A stretch of 40,412 nucleotides of DNA from an uncultured Clostridia bacterium (GCA_944390535.1 CALXQV010000020.1:1-40412), one strand, 5' to 3'; counted from the first letter of the stretch, positions 25,656 to 33,424 are shown. The notes: generated by a model from the sequence alone, not told the origin. Numbers and translations: made by a program.

Positions 25656-25701
25656 TTGACAAGAAAATAAAAGCATAGTAAAATGTTAGCATAAACTAAC
25701 A
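25656..25701 (+). promoter_or_regulatory. Promoter and operator of the DtxR-like/SufCB operon
   Basis: TTGACA (25656-25661), 17 bases, TAAAAT (25679-25684). Overlapping the last base of the -10 is a perfect dyad TGTTAG-CATAAA-CTAACA (25684-25701) near the expected transcription start, similar in form to DtxR/MntR-type boxes. The regulator encoded just downstream is the obvious ligand, giving autoregulation of the operon. Confidence 0.75.
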
Positions 25702-25712
25702 AGGAGAAAGAT

Positions 25713-26195
25713 ATGAAATTAACAAATTCCCAAGAAGAGTATTTAAAAACAATATATATACTAGAAAAAAATAGTGGAAAAATTAGAGTGACAGATATAG
25801 CAAAAAAACTAAAAATCACAAAACCAAGTGTTAATAGAGCTATAAAAAACTTGAGAGATTTAGACTTAATAGAATATGAAGTGTATGGCGATATTAATCT
25901 GACCTATCAAGGAGAAGAAACAGCAAAAGAAATCATAAAAAAGCAAGATATTGTAAAAATGTTTTTAGTAGACATATTAGATGTAGATGAAAAAGATGCA
26001 GAAGAAGAGGCAAAATCTATGAAATATGCGATATCTCCTGATACGACTAAAAAATTAGAAAAATATATTACAAACATAATGGACTTGGGAGATTTAGATT
26101 GTGATTATGATGAAAATAATCCAAAATGTCAAAGTTGTATAAAAGTAACCATAAAAAATAGATTTGGAAAAAAACAAAAAAATATGAAACTTTGA
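25713..26195 (+). CDS. DtxR-family regulator with C-terminal cysteine motif, first gene of the Suf operon
   Basis: 160 residues. The winged-helix domain (about 1-70; EEYLKTIYILEKNSGKIRVTDIA, KPSVNRAIKNLRDLDLIEYE) and dimerisation domain (about 75-125; VKMFLVDILDVDEKDAEEEA, then AISPDTTKKLEKYI) are clear DtxR/MntR features. Aligning by eye with DtxR, the metal ligands are replaced: H79 by Q78, E83 by K82, H98 by E97, C102 by K101, E105 by K104, H106 by Y105. Instead the tail has C130, C139 and C142 (LDCDYDENNPKCQSC). The gene sits before sufC and sufB behind its own dyad operator, so I infer an Fe-S cluster or cysteine-bound-metal sensor acting like IscR/SufR. AAGGAGAAAGAT precedes the ATG. 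Confidence 0.85.
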   Translation: MKLTNSQEEYLKTIYILEKNSGKIRVTDIAKKLKITKPSVNRAIKNLRDLDLIEYEVYGDINLTYQGEETAKEIIKKQDIVKMFLVDILDVDEKDAEEEAKSMKYAISPDTTKKLEKYITNIMDLGDLDCDYDENNPKCQSCIKVTIKNRFGKKQKNMKL

Positions 26196-26268
26196 TTATA
26201 TAAATCAATACATAAGAGTTAATATGAAAAAATAGAAACAATTTGTACAAAGAAAACAGGAGGTAAAC

Positions 26269-26991
26269 ATGATATTAGAATTAAAAAATATATCTTTTGA
26301 AAGAGAAAATAAAAAAATACTAGATAATATTAATTTGAAAATAGATTTGGGAAAATTTGTTGCAATTACAGGTCCAAATGGATCTGGAAAGTCAACATTG
26401 GTAAAAATAATCATGGGAATTGAAAAGCCAGATTCAGGAAATATAATTTTTGATGGTAAAGATATTACCAATATGGAAATCAATGAAAGAGCAAAATTAG
26501 GAATTAGTTTTGGTTTCCAACAACCAGTTAAATTTAAAGGGATTACAGTATATGATTTACTAAAAATAGCTTCTCATAGAAAAATCACAAAGAGAGAGGC
26601 ATGTGACGCACTAGCAAAAGTAGGATTGTGTGCTAAAGAATATGTAGATAGAGAAGTGAATGGCTCTTTATCTGGTGGAGAATTAAAAAGAATTGAAATT
26701 GCAACAGTCGCTTTGAGAGAAACAAAATTGACAATATTTGACGAACCAGAAGCGGGGATTGATTTATGGAGCTTTAATAACTTAATAGATGTTTTTCAAA
26801 CAATGAGTCATATAACAAAAGGGACAACAATGATTATCTCACATCAAGAAAGAATTTTACAAATAGCAGATGAAATCATCTTAATGAAATCAGGAAAAAT
26901 ACAAAAAATAGGAACTAGTGAAGAAATATTGAATAGTGAAATAAAAAATAAAGGATGTTGTAAAATAAAAAAAGATTGTCAAAAAGATTAA
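26269..26991 (+). CDS. sufC: SufC-like ATPase of the minimal Suf (SmsC) system
   Basis: 240 residues. Walker A GPNGSGKST (about 35-43), signature LSGGELKR, and Walker B FDEPEAGIDLW; the GFQQPVKFKGITVYDLL segment after the Q-loop is typical of SufC rather than of importer ATPases. SufC powers remodelling of the SufB-type scaffold during Fe-S cluster assembly in the cytoplasm. Only one scaffold gene follows and no sufS, sufU or sufD is present in the window, so this matches the minimal SmsCB/SufCB layout of Clostridia and archaea. The tail has three cysteines (GCCKIKKDC), which is unusual for SufC. AGGAGGTAAAC precedes the ATG; the gap to the regulator gene is 73 bases. Confidence 0.88.
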   Translation: MILELKNISFERENKKILDNINLKIDLGKFVAITGPNGSGKSTLVKIIMGIEKPDSGNIIFDGKDITNMEINERAKLGISFGFQQPVKFKGITVYDLLKIASHRKITKREACDALAKVGLCAKEYVDREVNGSLSGGELKRIEIATVALRETKLTIFDEPEAGIDLWSFNNLIDVFQTMSHITKGTTMIISHQERILQIADEIILMKSGKIQKIGTSEEILNSEIKNKGCCKIKKDCQKD

Positions 26992-27126
26992 AAAATAAAC
27001 TACTTAATGAAATTGCCAAGAATCATAAGTAAAAAATAAAACAAAAAGAATCAATTCAAAACGAAAGTTTTAAGTAAACATTAGTTACAAATTAAATGAT
27101 ACAGAAAGAAGGGAAGTTAGGAATTT

Positions 27127-28059
27127 ATGGAGTCAAAAAAAATAAATCAAATAGATGAACAACTTTTAAATGAAGTGTCTAATCTAGAAAATATGACGAA
27201 AGGTGCATATAATATTAGGAAAAATGGAACAGGAATAGAAAGACAAGTGACCGAAAATATCAATATTGTGACAAAAAAAGATGTATCAGGTATTGATATA
27301 TATGTAAAAGAAAATACAAAATTTGAGTTTATACATATACCAGTAATCATTACGGAGAGTGGGTTAAAAGACCTAGTGTATAATGATTTCTATATTGGAA
27401 AAAATGCGAATGTGATTATTATAGCAGGATGTGGAATTCATAATGATCATCACAAAGATTCGCAACATGATGGGATTCATAGATTTTATTTAGAAGAGGG
27501 AGCAAAAGTAAAATATATAGAAAAACATTATGGAGAGGGAAGTGGAGATGGAAAAAGAATTCTAAATCCAGTAACAGAAGTGCATCTAAAATCAGGAAGT
27601 AGCCTAGAGATGGAAAGTGTACAAATCAAAGGTGTTAGTTCAACAATTAGAGAAACAAAAGGAGTTTTAGAAGATAATACCAATTTTGTGGTAACAGAAA
27701 AAATTATGACAGATGGAAATCAGTACGCAAAAACGATATTTGACGTTCAACTAAATGGAGAGAATTCCAGCACACATGTTACTTCTCGTTCAGTCGCAAC
27801 AGAAAATTCAAAACAAGAATTTATTTCTAAAATATACGGAAATGAAAAATGTTTTGCACATAGTGAATGTGATGCGATCATAAAAGATAATGCCATTGTT
27901 ACAGCAACCCCTGAAATCACAGCAAACAATGTAGAAGCAAATTTAATTCATGAAGCAGCTATTGGAAAAATTGCAGGGGAACAGTTAATCAAATTAATGA
28001 CTTTAGGTTTATCTGAAAAGGAAGCAGAAGAAGAGATTATTAATGGATTTTTAAGATAG
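27127..28059 (+). CDS. sufB: SufB/SufD-like scaffold of the minimal Suf (SmsB) system
   Basis: 310 residues, much shorter than proteobacterial SufB (about 495), consistent with the minimal SmsB form. The right-handed beta-helix core is followed by the SufB hallmarks: C248 in HSECDAIIKD (equivalent to the assembly cysteine of SufB) and H275-E276 in LIHEAAIGKI (equivalent to the HE pair). A histidine-rich stretch GIHNDHHKDSQHDGIH (103-118) precedes the core. It holds the nascent cluster and works with the SufC ATPase encoded before it; absence of SufD suggests a homodimer. The gap to sufC is 135 bases without a visible terminator. Ribosome site is modest (AGTTAGGAATTT). Confidence 0.87.
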   Translation: MESKKINQIDEQLLNEVSNLENMTKGAYNIRKNGTGIERQVTENINIVTKKDVSGIDIYVKENTKFEFIHIPVIITESGLKDLVYNDFYIGKNANVIIIAGCGIHNDHHKDSQHDGIHRFYLEEGAKVKYIEKHYGEGSGDGKRILNPVTEVHLKSGSSLEMESVQIKGVSSTIRETKGVLEDNTNFVVTEKIMTDGNQYAKTIFDVQLNGENSSTHVTSRSVATENSKQEFISKIYGNEKCFAHSECDAIIKDNAIVTATPEITANNVEANLIHEAAIGKIAGEQLIKLMTLGLSEKEAEEEIINGFLR

Positions 28060-28110
28060 AAATATATGTGAATGTGAATTTCATAAAGTGAAAAAAATAA
28101 TTATATAGAA

Positions 28111-28148
28111 AAGAAAAACTGATAATTAAAGAATTATCGGTTTTTCTT
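28111..28148 (+). terminator. Terminator of the Suf operon
   Basis: AAGAAAAACTGATAATT (28111-28127) and AATTATCGGTTTTTCTT (28132-28148) pair along 17 positions with one G-U, loop AAAG. Copy B of the intergenic element starts two bases later. Confidence 0.85.
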
Positions 28149-28149
28149 G

Positions 28150-28283
28150 TATAGGAGAAATCCACTTTCATTTTGAACACATATAAGATTTTCTGTATAC
28201 AACAAAGTTAGGTATCTTTATTTGTGTAATAATTACAAAGCAATTTTACACATGTATCAAGCTACTTTTTGTACCATTTAAGA
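28150..28283. repeat. Dispersed intergenic element, copy B
   Basis: Homologous to 18588-18763 (see copy A). It keeps the beginning, the ACACATATAAGATTTT core, the hairpin GTGTAATAATT...AATTTTACAC (about 28224-28251) followed by ATGTAT, and the CCATTTAAGAT end, but lacks about 40 bases holding the third stem of copy A. The ORF seen on the minus strand of copy A has stops here. With the flanking terminator and promoter it accounts for the gap 28060-28383. Confidence 0.7.
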
Positions 28284-28331
28284 TATAATAAATTAAAAAG
28301 CAAAATGAGAAAAGTGAATTTATGGTGAATT

Positions 28332-28361
28332 ATCATAAAAAATAGATTTTTATGATATAAT
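28332..28361 (+). promoter_or_regulatory. -10 element overlapped by a perfect dyad
   Basis: TATAAT at 28356-28361 is preceded by ATCATAAAAA-ATAGA-TTTTTATGAT (28332-28341/28347-28356), a perfect 10-bp dyad filling the -35 to -10 space; no good -35 is seen. This looks like a repressor or activator site for the downstream gene. Confidence 0.55.
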
Positions 28362-28383
28362 GAAATAAAAATGGAGTTAGTAG

Positions 28384-29394
28384 ATGAGTAAAAAAGGAAA
28401 ACACTCTAAAGAAGAAAATAGTAGAGTAAAAATTAAGAATAAAATAGGTATTATAGTAGTTAGTCTATGTGTAATAGCTGTCATTGTAATCATCATATAT
28501 CACCACAGTATTCGAAATAAGGAAAATATGAATAAGCTAACGGAAGAACTAGTAGAAGAAAGCATAGAAACATCAAGTGCAGAGGAAATAATTATAGAAG
28601 AAACAGTAGATACAGATATAGAAACTTTAATAAATGGAATGATGGAAGAGAATCATTTAAGTGATAATAACTTTTTCTTTTTTTATTATAATGTAGAACA
28701 AAAAAAGTATTATTTTTATAATGAAAATACATATTTTACAGCAGCAAGTACAATTAAGCTGCCAGTTGCTATGCTATATTATGACAAGATAAAAGAAGGA
28801 GAATACAATTTATCAGATACATTACTATATGATAGTGATGATTATGAAGTAGGTGATGGAAATACTGCATTGGATTATTCAGTAGGAGATAAGATACCAC
28901 TTTCTTACTTACTAGAAGAGACCATAGTCAATAGTGATAATACAGCATTAAATATTTTGATACATCATATAGGATATCAACAATGCAAAGAAGAGTTAAC
29001 AAAATATTCAAAACAGGAGCTCGTACAAGAATTTTATTCTTCAAATATTGCAAATGCTTCATACTATTATGATGTTATACAATACCTATACCAACATTCT
29101 GAAGAATATAGTCAATTGATTGAATATATGAAGATATCTTCATATGGAGAATATTTGAAAGCAAATTTACCACAATATGAAGTAGCCCATAAATATGGTT
29201 CTTATGATGGCTATGTGCATGATTATGGTATTATATATGGTGAAAATACATATTTAATAGGTGTATTTACAAAAGGAATTGTGAATGCTAATGAGTTAAT
29301 AGCAAATATAGGAGAACAGGTTGTCAATTGTGTTGAAAAAGAATCAGCTGATGAAAAAAATGAAGTGGTTTCTTCAGATAGTTTAAATGTATAA
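28384..29394 (+). CDS. Membrane-anchored class A beta-lactamase-fold serine hydrolase
   Basis: 336 residues. A basic head and one membrane helix (about 20-40) place the enzyme outside the membrane; an acidic linker follows. The catalytic domain has S122-T-I-K125 (SxxK nucleophile motif) and S184-D-N186 (SDN loop). The third motif, normally KTG, is K270-Y-G272. This group (PF13354) includes beta-lactamases and uncharacterised cell-wall hydrolases; with KYG and no clear omega-loop glutamate, true beta-lactam hydrolysis is doubtful and a peptidoglycan-related role is as likely. ATGGAGTTAGTAG precedes the ATG. The dyad over its -10 suggests regulation. Monocistronic. Confidence 0.8.
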   Translation: MSKKGKHSKEENSRVKIKNKIGIIVVSLCVIAVIVIIIYHHSIRNKENMNKLTEELVEESIETSSAEEIIIEETVDTDIETLINGMMEENHLSDNNFFFFYYNVEQKKYYFYNENTYFTAASTIKLPVAMLYYDKIKEGEYNLSDTLLYDSDDYEVGDGNTALDYSVGDKIPLSYLLEETIVNSDNTALNILIHHIGYQQCKEELTKYSKQELVQEFYSSNIANASYYYDVIQYLYQHSEEYSQLIEYMKISSYGEYLKANLPQYEVAHKYGSYDGYVHDYGIIYGENTYLIGVFTKGIVNANELIANIGEQVVNCVEKESADEKNEVVSSDSLNV

Positions 29395-29453
29395 AAAATA
29401 AAATGATTTATGTTTTCAGGTAGAGTATAATATTAGTATACGTCAAAAGATAA

Positions 29454-29490
29454 GAGCTCTAATTTATTAAATTTTAATAAATTAGAGCTC
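29454..29490. terminator. Strong bidirectional terminator
   Basis: GAGCTCTAATTTATTAAA (29454-29471) and its exact inverse (29473-29490) form a very long stem between the convergent serine-hydrolase and desulfoferrodoxin genes. Confidence 0.8.
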
Positions 29491-29535
29491 ATTTACGTCA
29501 TACTTTGTAGAGATTATAATTTAAAATTTTGAGTA

Positions 29536-29916
29536 TTATTCAACTTCTTTTTTCCATAGACCATGTTTATTGCAATAAGCGTATAAACAAGATCCAGGGA
29601 TATATGGAAAACGACATTCAGCATTTTGCTCTGGATATAATTTAACCATATATTCTTTATTATCCGCTATTAAGGCTATCCACTCAATAAAGTGTTCTTT
29701 TTCCATTACATGGTTTACTGTAACAAAAATTTCATCCTCAACTTTTTCATAGTTAGGTACGTGTTTTTCAACAGCTGCCTCTACTGAGTTTGGTTCTAAG
29801 ATTTGCATAGGTTCTCCACAACAAATGATTCCACACCCATCGCAGTTACAATCTTCAATAATTTTTACAGTTGCTCCACAAGATTTGCATCTCTTTATAA
29901 CTAATTCATTTTTCAT
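29536..29916 (-). CDS. dfx: Desulfoferrodoxin (superoxide reductase)
   Basis: 126 residues from the ATG at 29916, which has GAAAGGATCG before it; an in-frame ATG at 29946 adds ten residues without a ribosome site. The N-terminal rubredoxin-like centre has C10-x-x-C13 and C32-C33. The superoxide reductase centre is complete: H52 (after E50-K51), H69, H75, C115 and H118. It reduces superoxide to peroxide without making oxygen, a typical anaerobe defence. Between the centre I cysteine pairs there is a CNCDGCG insertion with three additional cysteines (C23, C25, C28) that classical proteins lack. Monocistronic, next to tRNA-fMet but transcribed away from it. Confidence 0.92.
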   Translation of the reverse strand: MKNELVIKRCKSCGATVKIIEDCNCDGCGIICCGEPMQILEPNSVEAAVEKHVPNYEKVEDEIFVTVNHVMEKEHFIEWIALIADNKEYMVKLYPEQNAECRFPYIPGSCLYAYCNKHGLWKKEVE

Positions 29917-30113
29917 AATAATCGATCCTTTCTTTTTATAATGCAAAGGTTTTAATTTAAATATTTACCTTTTGGTGAGATTAGTATATCACAATATGAT
30001 AAAAAAGTATACTTTTTTTGTATTTTATTGCTTTTATTTTGGCATATTTTTTCTTTTTTTGAATATACTATATAATAATATGCTTTGATTGTACATTATT
30101 TTTGTTGAAAGTG

Positions 30114-30142
30114 TTGACAATACATGTTTTTGATAGTATAAT
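30114..30142 (+). promoter_or_regulatory. Promoter of tRNA-fMet
   Basis: Consensus TTGACA (30114-30119), 17 bases, consensus TATAAT (30137-30142), ending 20 bases before the tRNA. Confidence 0.9.
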
Positions 30143-30162
30143 TATTTTTGTAAATTTTATAT

Positions 30163-30238
30163 CGCGGGGTGGAGCAGTTGGCAGCTCGTCGGGCTCATAA
30201 CCCGAAGGTCCCAGGTTCGAGTCCTGGCCCCGCAACCA
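30163..30238 (+). tRNA. Initiator tRNA-fMet (anticodon CAT)
   Basis: Starts CGCGGGGTGGAGCAG and ends CCCCGCAACCA. The C1-A72 mismatch and the GGG/CCC pairs in the anticodon stem (CGGGCTCATAACCCG) are initiator hallmarks. CCA is encoded. It is the last backbone gene before the integrase-bearing element and thus a likely integration landmark. Confidence 0.95.
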
Positions 30239-30253
30239 ACGAAAAAATCGTTC

Positions 30254-30287
30254 AAAATAGCTTGTATCAAAGGGTACAGGCTATTTT
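30254..30287 (+). terminator. Terminator of tRNA-fMet
   Basis: AAAATAGCTTGTA (30254-30266) pairs with TACAGGCTATTTT (30275-30287) with one G-U, 16 bases after the CCA end. Confidence 0.75.
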
Positions 30288-30387
30288 ATCGTTTGTAATC
30301 TTATATATTTTTTATTAATTTTAAAAAACTGATAAACACCACTTATATTAAGGCTTTCACGATTTTTAACTTTTTTTGCTTTTTTAT

Positions 30388-30452
30388 TTTACTAAACAAT
30401 CAACTAAACAAAAATTTAATTTTTAAAATTTGTTTAGTTGTTGTTTAGTAAA
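30388..30452. repeat. Long inverted repeat built from doubled CTAAACAA units
   Basis: TTTACTAAACAATCAACTAA and onward (30388-30416) is inverted at 30426-30452. Each arm holds two ACTAAACAA-like units about 11-12 bases apart. It lies at the integrase end of the element, where arm-type integrase or excisionase sites are expected, though a terminator role is possible. A further weaker stem CCATTCAA/TTGAATGG lies at 30455-30489. The rest of 30289-30713 holds no gene I can support. Confidence 0.55.
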
Positions 30453-30713
30453 CACCATTCAATCGCTTTGATACCAAGTGTTTGAATGGAAGTGCTTTTT
30501 AATAATATTAAATCCATTTCTTTGCTATTTTTATTTAGATAAATCATGTATCGTGCTTTATTACTGGATTACATGAATTGAATAAATTTTCTGTAACATT
30601 GTTTAAACTATCATTTTATTAAACACTTAAAAAAGCCCAACTAAATATTAATTTTTAGCCATTTATTTTAATTTTGTTTAATTTTATATTATTTTTTTAA
30701 ATTAATTTTAATT

Positions 30714-31927
30714 TTATTTTTCATATGTATTCGGCAAATTTTTATCACTAATATAACTTGTGTTATTACTTGCAATTAAATTTTCATTTAAATAATATTG
30801 ATTTACTTTGTCAATCTCTGCTTCTTTAAACTTATCAAAGACAGTTGTGTAAGTATTTAGAGTGACACCTATATCTTTATGTCCCATTAGTCGCTGAACA
30901 ACAACAGGTGCCATGCCACTTTCTATACACCTTGTACCATATGTATGTCTTAAACTATGAGTTGAAATTCCAGTTATTCCAAAGTTCTTTTCTAAAATTC
31001 TGTGTAATTCAGAATTTACATTTGTTCTTCTAGTGTATTTAGCATTTGAAGGTTTAAATAACAATTTCTCTTCATTATTTATTTGTTCATTTGCAATTTT
31101 CATTTGTTCTACAATGTACGGATAAATAAAATCTGGAATAGGTATTATTCTCTTTCCTGCATAAGTTTTTGTCTTGTTTCCCATTATGATTGCATTGTTT
31201 TCATCTGTAGTTAATGTTCTATGTATATTCATTTTTCTATGTTGCAAGTCTATGTCGTGTGTTGCTAGAGCCAATGCCTCTCCACACCTTAATCCCATAT
31301 ACATTTGAATTAAAAACACATTTCTATATTTACAATGTTTCAAGTCTTTATTCAAAAGATATTCCGTAAATGCTTGTTGTTCTTCAACTGTTAATGCTCG
31401 AACTTCTTTATCTTCTTTCATACTTTTTGGTTTTATAACATTTATCATAGGATTTTGCATTAAATATCCTTTATTAATTGCAATTTTAAAAGTTTGATTA
31501 AATTGTTGATATATTTTATTGATAGAAGAATTACTTAAATGTATTTGTGAATTTATATACTCTTGTAATTCTTCAGAAGTTATTTCATCGATTTTTTTAG
31601 AACCAATCGGTGTTTTTCAATTTTTTCTATTGTTCTTGTTACTCTTCCAAATTGTGTAGGTGTAATTTGATTTGTGTCTAATTTTAATTTTAAATTAGCT
31701 TTCATAACTTCGCAAATTGGTATTCCGTGATGTTCAATATATATTGGATTTTCTTTTTGATACATAATTGTACTTAAAAATTTTTTAGCTTCATCTTCTG
31801 TTTTGAAACTTTTTGTTTTATATTTCATTTTTCCAGTATCTATATCATATTCTTTATATTGTGCGTTCCATTTTTTACGTTGTTTATTAAAATAAATTGT
31901 ACCTTCCTGATTTCCTTTTGTCGGCAT
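30714..31927 (-). pseudogene. Tyrosine recombinase (Tn916-like integrase), split by one frameshift
   Basis: The N-terminal piece (31580-31927; KGNQEGTIYFNKQRKKWNAQYK, an AP2-like arm-binding domain) and the catalytic piece (ending 30714) are joined by an unbroken third segment, PIGSKKIDEITSEELQEYIN on to NPMINVIKPKS, in the frame of the catalytic piece. The switch falls at the A5 run on the minus strand (plus 31613-31617): one more A would restore a protein of about 404 residues. Catalytic residues are visible: R in MGLRCGEAL, H-x-x-R in THSLRHTYG, the late histidine in MGHKDI, and the tyrosine in TYTTVFDKF context. A single homopolymer indel could be real, a sequencing error, or suppressed by slippage. 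Confidence 0.85.
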
Positions 31928-31930
31928 ATA

Positions 31931-32206
31931 TTACACCCCCTTTTTATTCATTTTCCACAATAAGTAAGATACTAAAGTAACAGTTTTTCTTTTACCTACT
32001 GTGATACTTGGAAAATCTTTTTGTTTAAATAGGTCATATGCTTGGTTTATTCCTATATGTAAATCCTTTGAAACCTCTTTAACAGATAAAGTTACAAAAG
32101 GATTTTTTACTTTAGATAAATAGTTCATTACTATTTGTTCTTTTAATGTATCTTTTTCTTCTGTATCAATTATTTGTGTTTCCATTTGTTTATTTATATT
32201 TTCCAT
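31931..32206 (-). CDS. Excisionase-like small DNA-binding protein
   Basis: 91 residues. The second half, TLSVKEVSKDLHIGINQAYDLFKQKDFPSITVGKRKTV, is a MerR/Xis-type winged helix as in the excise helix-turn-helix group. It is encoded three bases before the integrase, the classic xis-int order, and would direct integrase towards excision. The first half is charged and variable. The start at 32206 has AGGAGATGTAGTAA upstream. Function by position and fold; sequence resemblance to Tn916 Xis is only general. Confidence 0.75.
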   Translation of the reverse strand: MENINKQMETQIIDTEEKDTLKEQIVMNYLSKVKNPFVTLSVKEVSKDLHIGINQAYDLFKQKDFPSITVGKRKTVTLVSYLLWKMNKKGV

Positions 32207-32218
32207 TTACTACATCTC

Positions 32219-32482
32219 CTATCTTTCTTTATCATTAAAATTTGTATTTCTAGCTAGACATATACCATCTAAAAAAGCCTCTGCCTCGTTCCATGTTTTA
32301 AAACAATTTTTATTATCTATTCCATACCAATTAGTTTCATTATTATTTTTATTAATTAAAGCAATAGCTTTATTATATGTGTAATCACTTGAAATACTTA
32401 ACATTAATAATTTTTTATCAGTATCAGACAACATATACTCGTTAAGTCCTTCTATTCTTTTTTCTAATTCTTTTTTTGTCAT
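32219..32482 (-). CDS. Hypothetical small element protein
   Basis: 87 residues, charged, with a WYGIDNKNCFKTWNEAEAFLDGI segment; no family recognised. It overlaps the upstream gene by four bases (32479-32482) and ends 13 bases before the xis-like gene, so it is translated from the same transcript. In Tn916-type modules small unknown genes sit in this place. Confidence 0.6.
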   Translation of the reverse strand: MTKKELEKRIEGLNEYMLSDTDKKLLMLSISSDYTYNKAIALINKNNNETNWYGIDNKNCFKTWNEAEAFLDGICLARNTNFNDKER

Positions 32483-33021
32483 TTCTTATCATCTCCATTA
32501 CTTTTTAAAATACTAGCTAAAACCAGTTCTAAATTAACAAGTACACTTATTAAAGTTTTTTCAAAATTACTAGTTTTATAATATCTATTATCTTCAAAAC
32601 CTCTCTCGTACATGTCTGTATAGGGTTTCATTTTAGGCTTTTTTACATTTTTAGATACAACTCTAGGTGCTTTATTTATTAAATCTTGTGAATACCATAT
32701 AATATCTTCTTGTGAAATACTTTTAAATTCACGTTCTTTTCTATCTATATTGACAACTATTAAATCCCCTAAAATTCTATTAAAAGGTAGAAAAATATTA
32801 GGAAACATATGAGAATTTGTTTTTCTATTATGGCAAATAATAAAAAGCTTTTCATAAGGGAGAATATCAAGGTTTCTTTGCATAATAGCCTTTTTTAGTT
32901 TATATACATCATTAATTATTTTTACTTCTGGGGCTTGTCCTACCTTTTTATATAGAACTCTTATTGAAATTTTAGAATTAGTTTTAATTTCTCGTTTTTG
33001 TTTTCTAATTCTTTTTTTCAT
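32479..33021 (-). CDS. Hypothetical protein, weakly DUF3846-like
   Basis: 180 residues with a basic head. The central part (ISIRVLYKKVGQAPEVKIIN, then KLKKAIMQRNLDILPYEKLF, FNRILGDLIVVNID, and SISQEDIIWYSQDL) follows the pattern of DUF3846 proteins of phages and mobile elements, which I recall only in outline. No catalytic motif is evident. The start overlaps the sigma-like gene by 17 bases and the stop overlaps the next gene by four, so these genes are tightly coupled. Confidence 0.5.
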   Translation of the reverse strand: MKKRIRKQKREIKTNSKISIRVLYKKVGQAPEVKIINDVYKLKKAIMQRNLDILPYEKLFIICHNRKTNSHMFPNIFLPFNRILGDLIVVNIDRKEREFKSISQEDIIWYSQDLINKAPRVVSKNVKKPKMKPYTDMYERGFEDNRYYKTSNFEKTLISVLVNLELVLASILKSNGDDKK

Positions 33022-33424
33022 ATTTACTGTCCTTCTTTAATTTTTCAGATTTATATAATATTTCTAGATTATGTTTAAAATGATTTATTCCTTTGTTTCT
33101 TAAAGAAATAACTTCATTTTTTCCTAGTTTTAACTTTCTACAAATATCATTTAATCTACAATTTTCAATATAAGATAGATATAATATTTTTCTTTCAAGT
33201 AAAGGCACAATTTTCATTGCTAAATAATAAGTTTCATTTGTAAAGATATTTTCTAGATGATTGATATTCACATCTGCATTTTCTACATCTTGCATAGATT
33301 TTTGATAATAATTATCTGCAATCATTTGTATGATTGCTTCAGTATCAATTATGGTTTCTATAATTGATTGAAGTTCTTTTTTATCCTTTGTAAAATTTGA
33401 TTTTCTTTTTTTGGAATTTTTCAT
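33005..33424 (-). CDS. Sigma-70 region-4-like regulator of the element
   Basis: 139 residues. The C-terminal half, LLERKILYLSYIENCRLNDI followed by CRKLKLGKNEVISLRNKGINHF, is a sigma-region-4 helix-turn-helix, and the preceding acidic helices fit the small sigma-like proteins of conjugative elements (Tn916 Orf7 type), which activate excision and transfer genes. It is first in the minus-strand run leading to xis and int. Upstream lie three phased GTAAGA repeats (33541-33570). The role is inferred from order and the HTH. Confidence 0.65.
   Translation of the reverse strand: MKNSKKRKSNFTKDKKELQSIIETIIDTEAIIQMIADNYYQKSMQDVENADVNINHLENIFTNETYYLAMKIVPLLERKILYLSYIENCRLNDICRKLKLGKNEVISLRNKGINHFKHNLEILYKSEKLKKDSKYEKKN

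Noticed and set aside
29439-29500. TACGTCA direct repeats (29439-29445 and 29494-29500) as a target-site duplication
   Set aside because: They flank only a terminator hairpin, and seven bases in such sequence can recur by chance.
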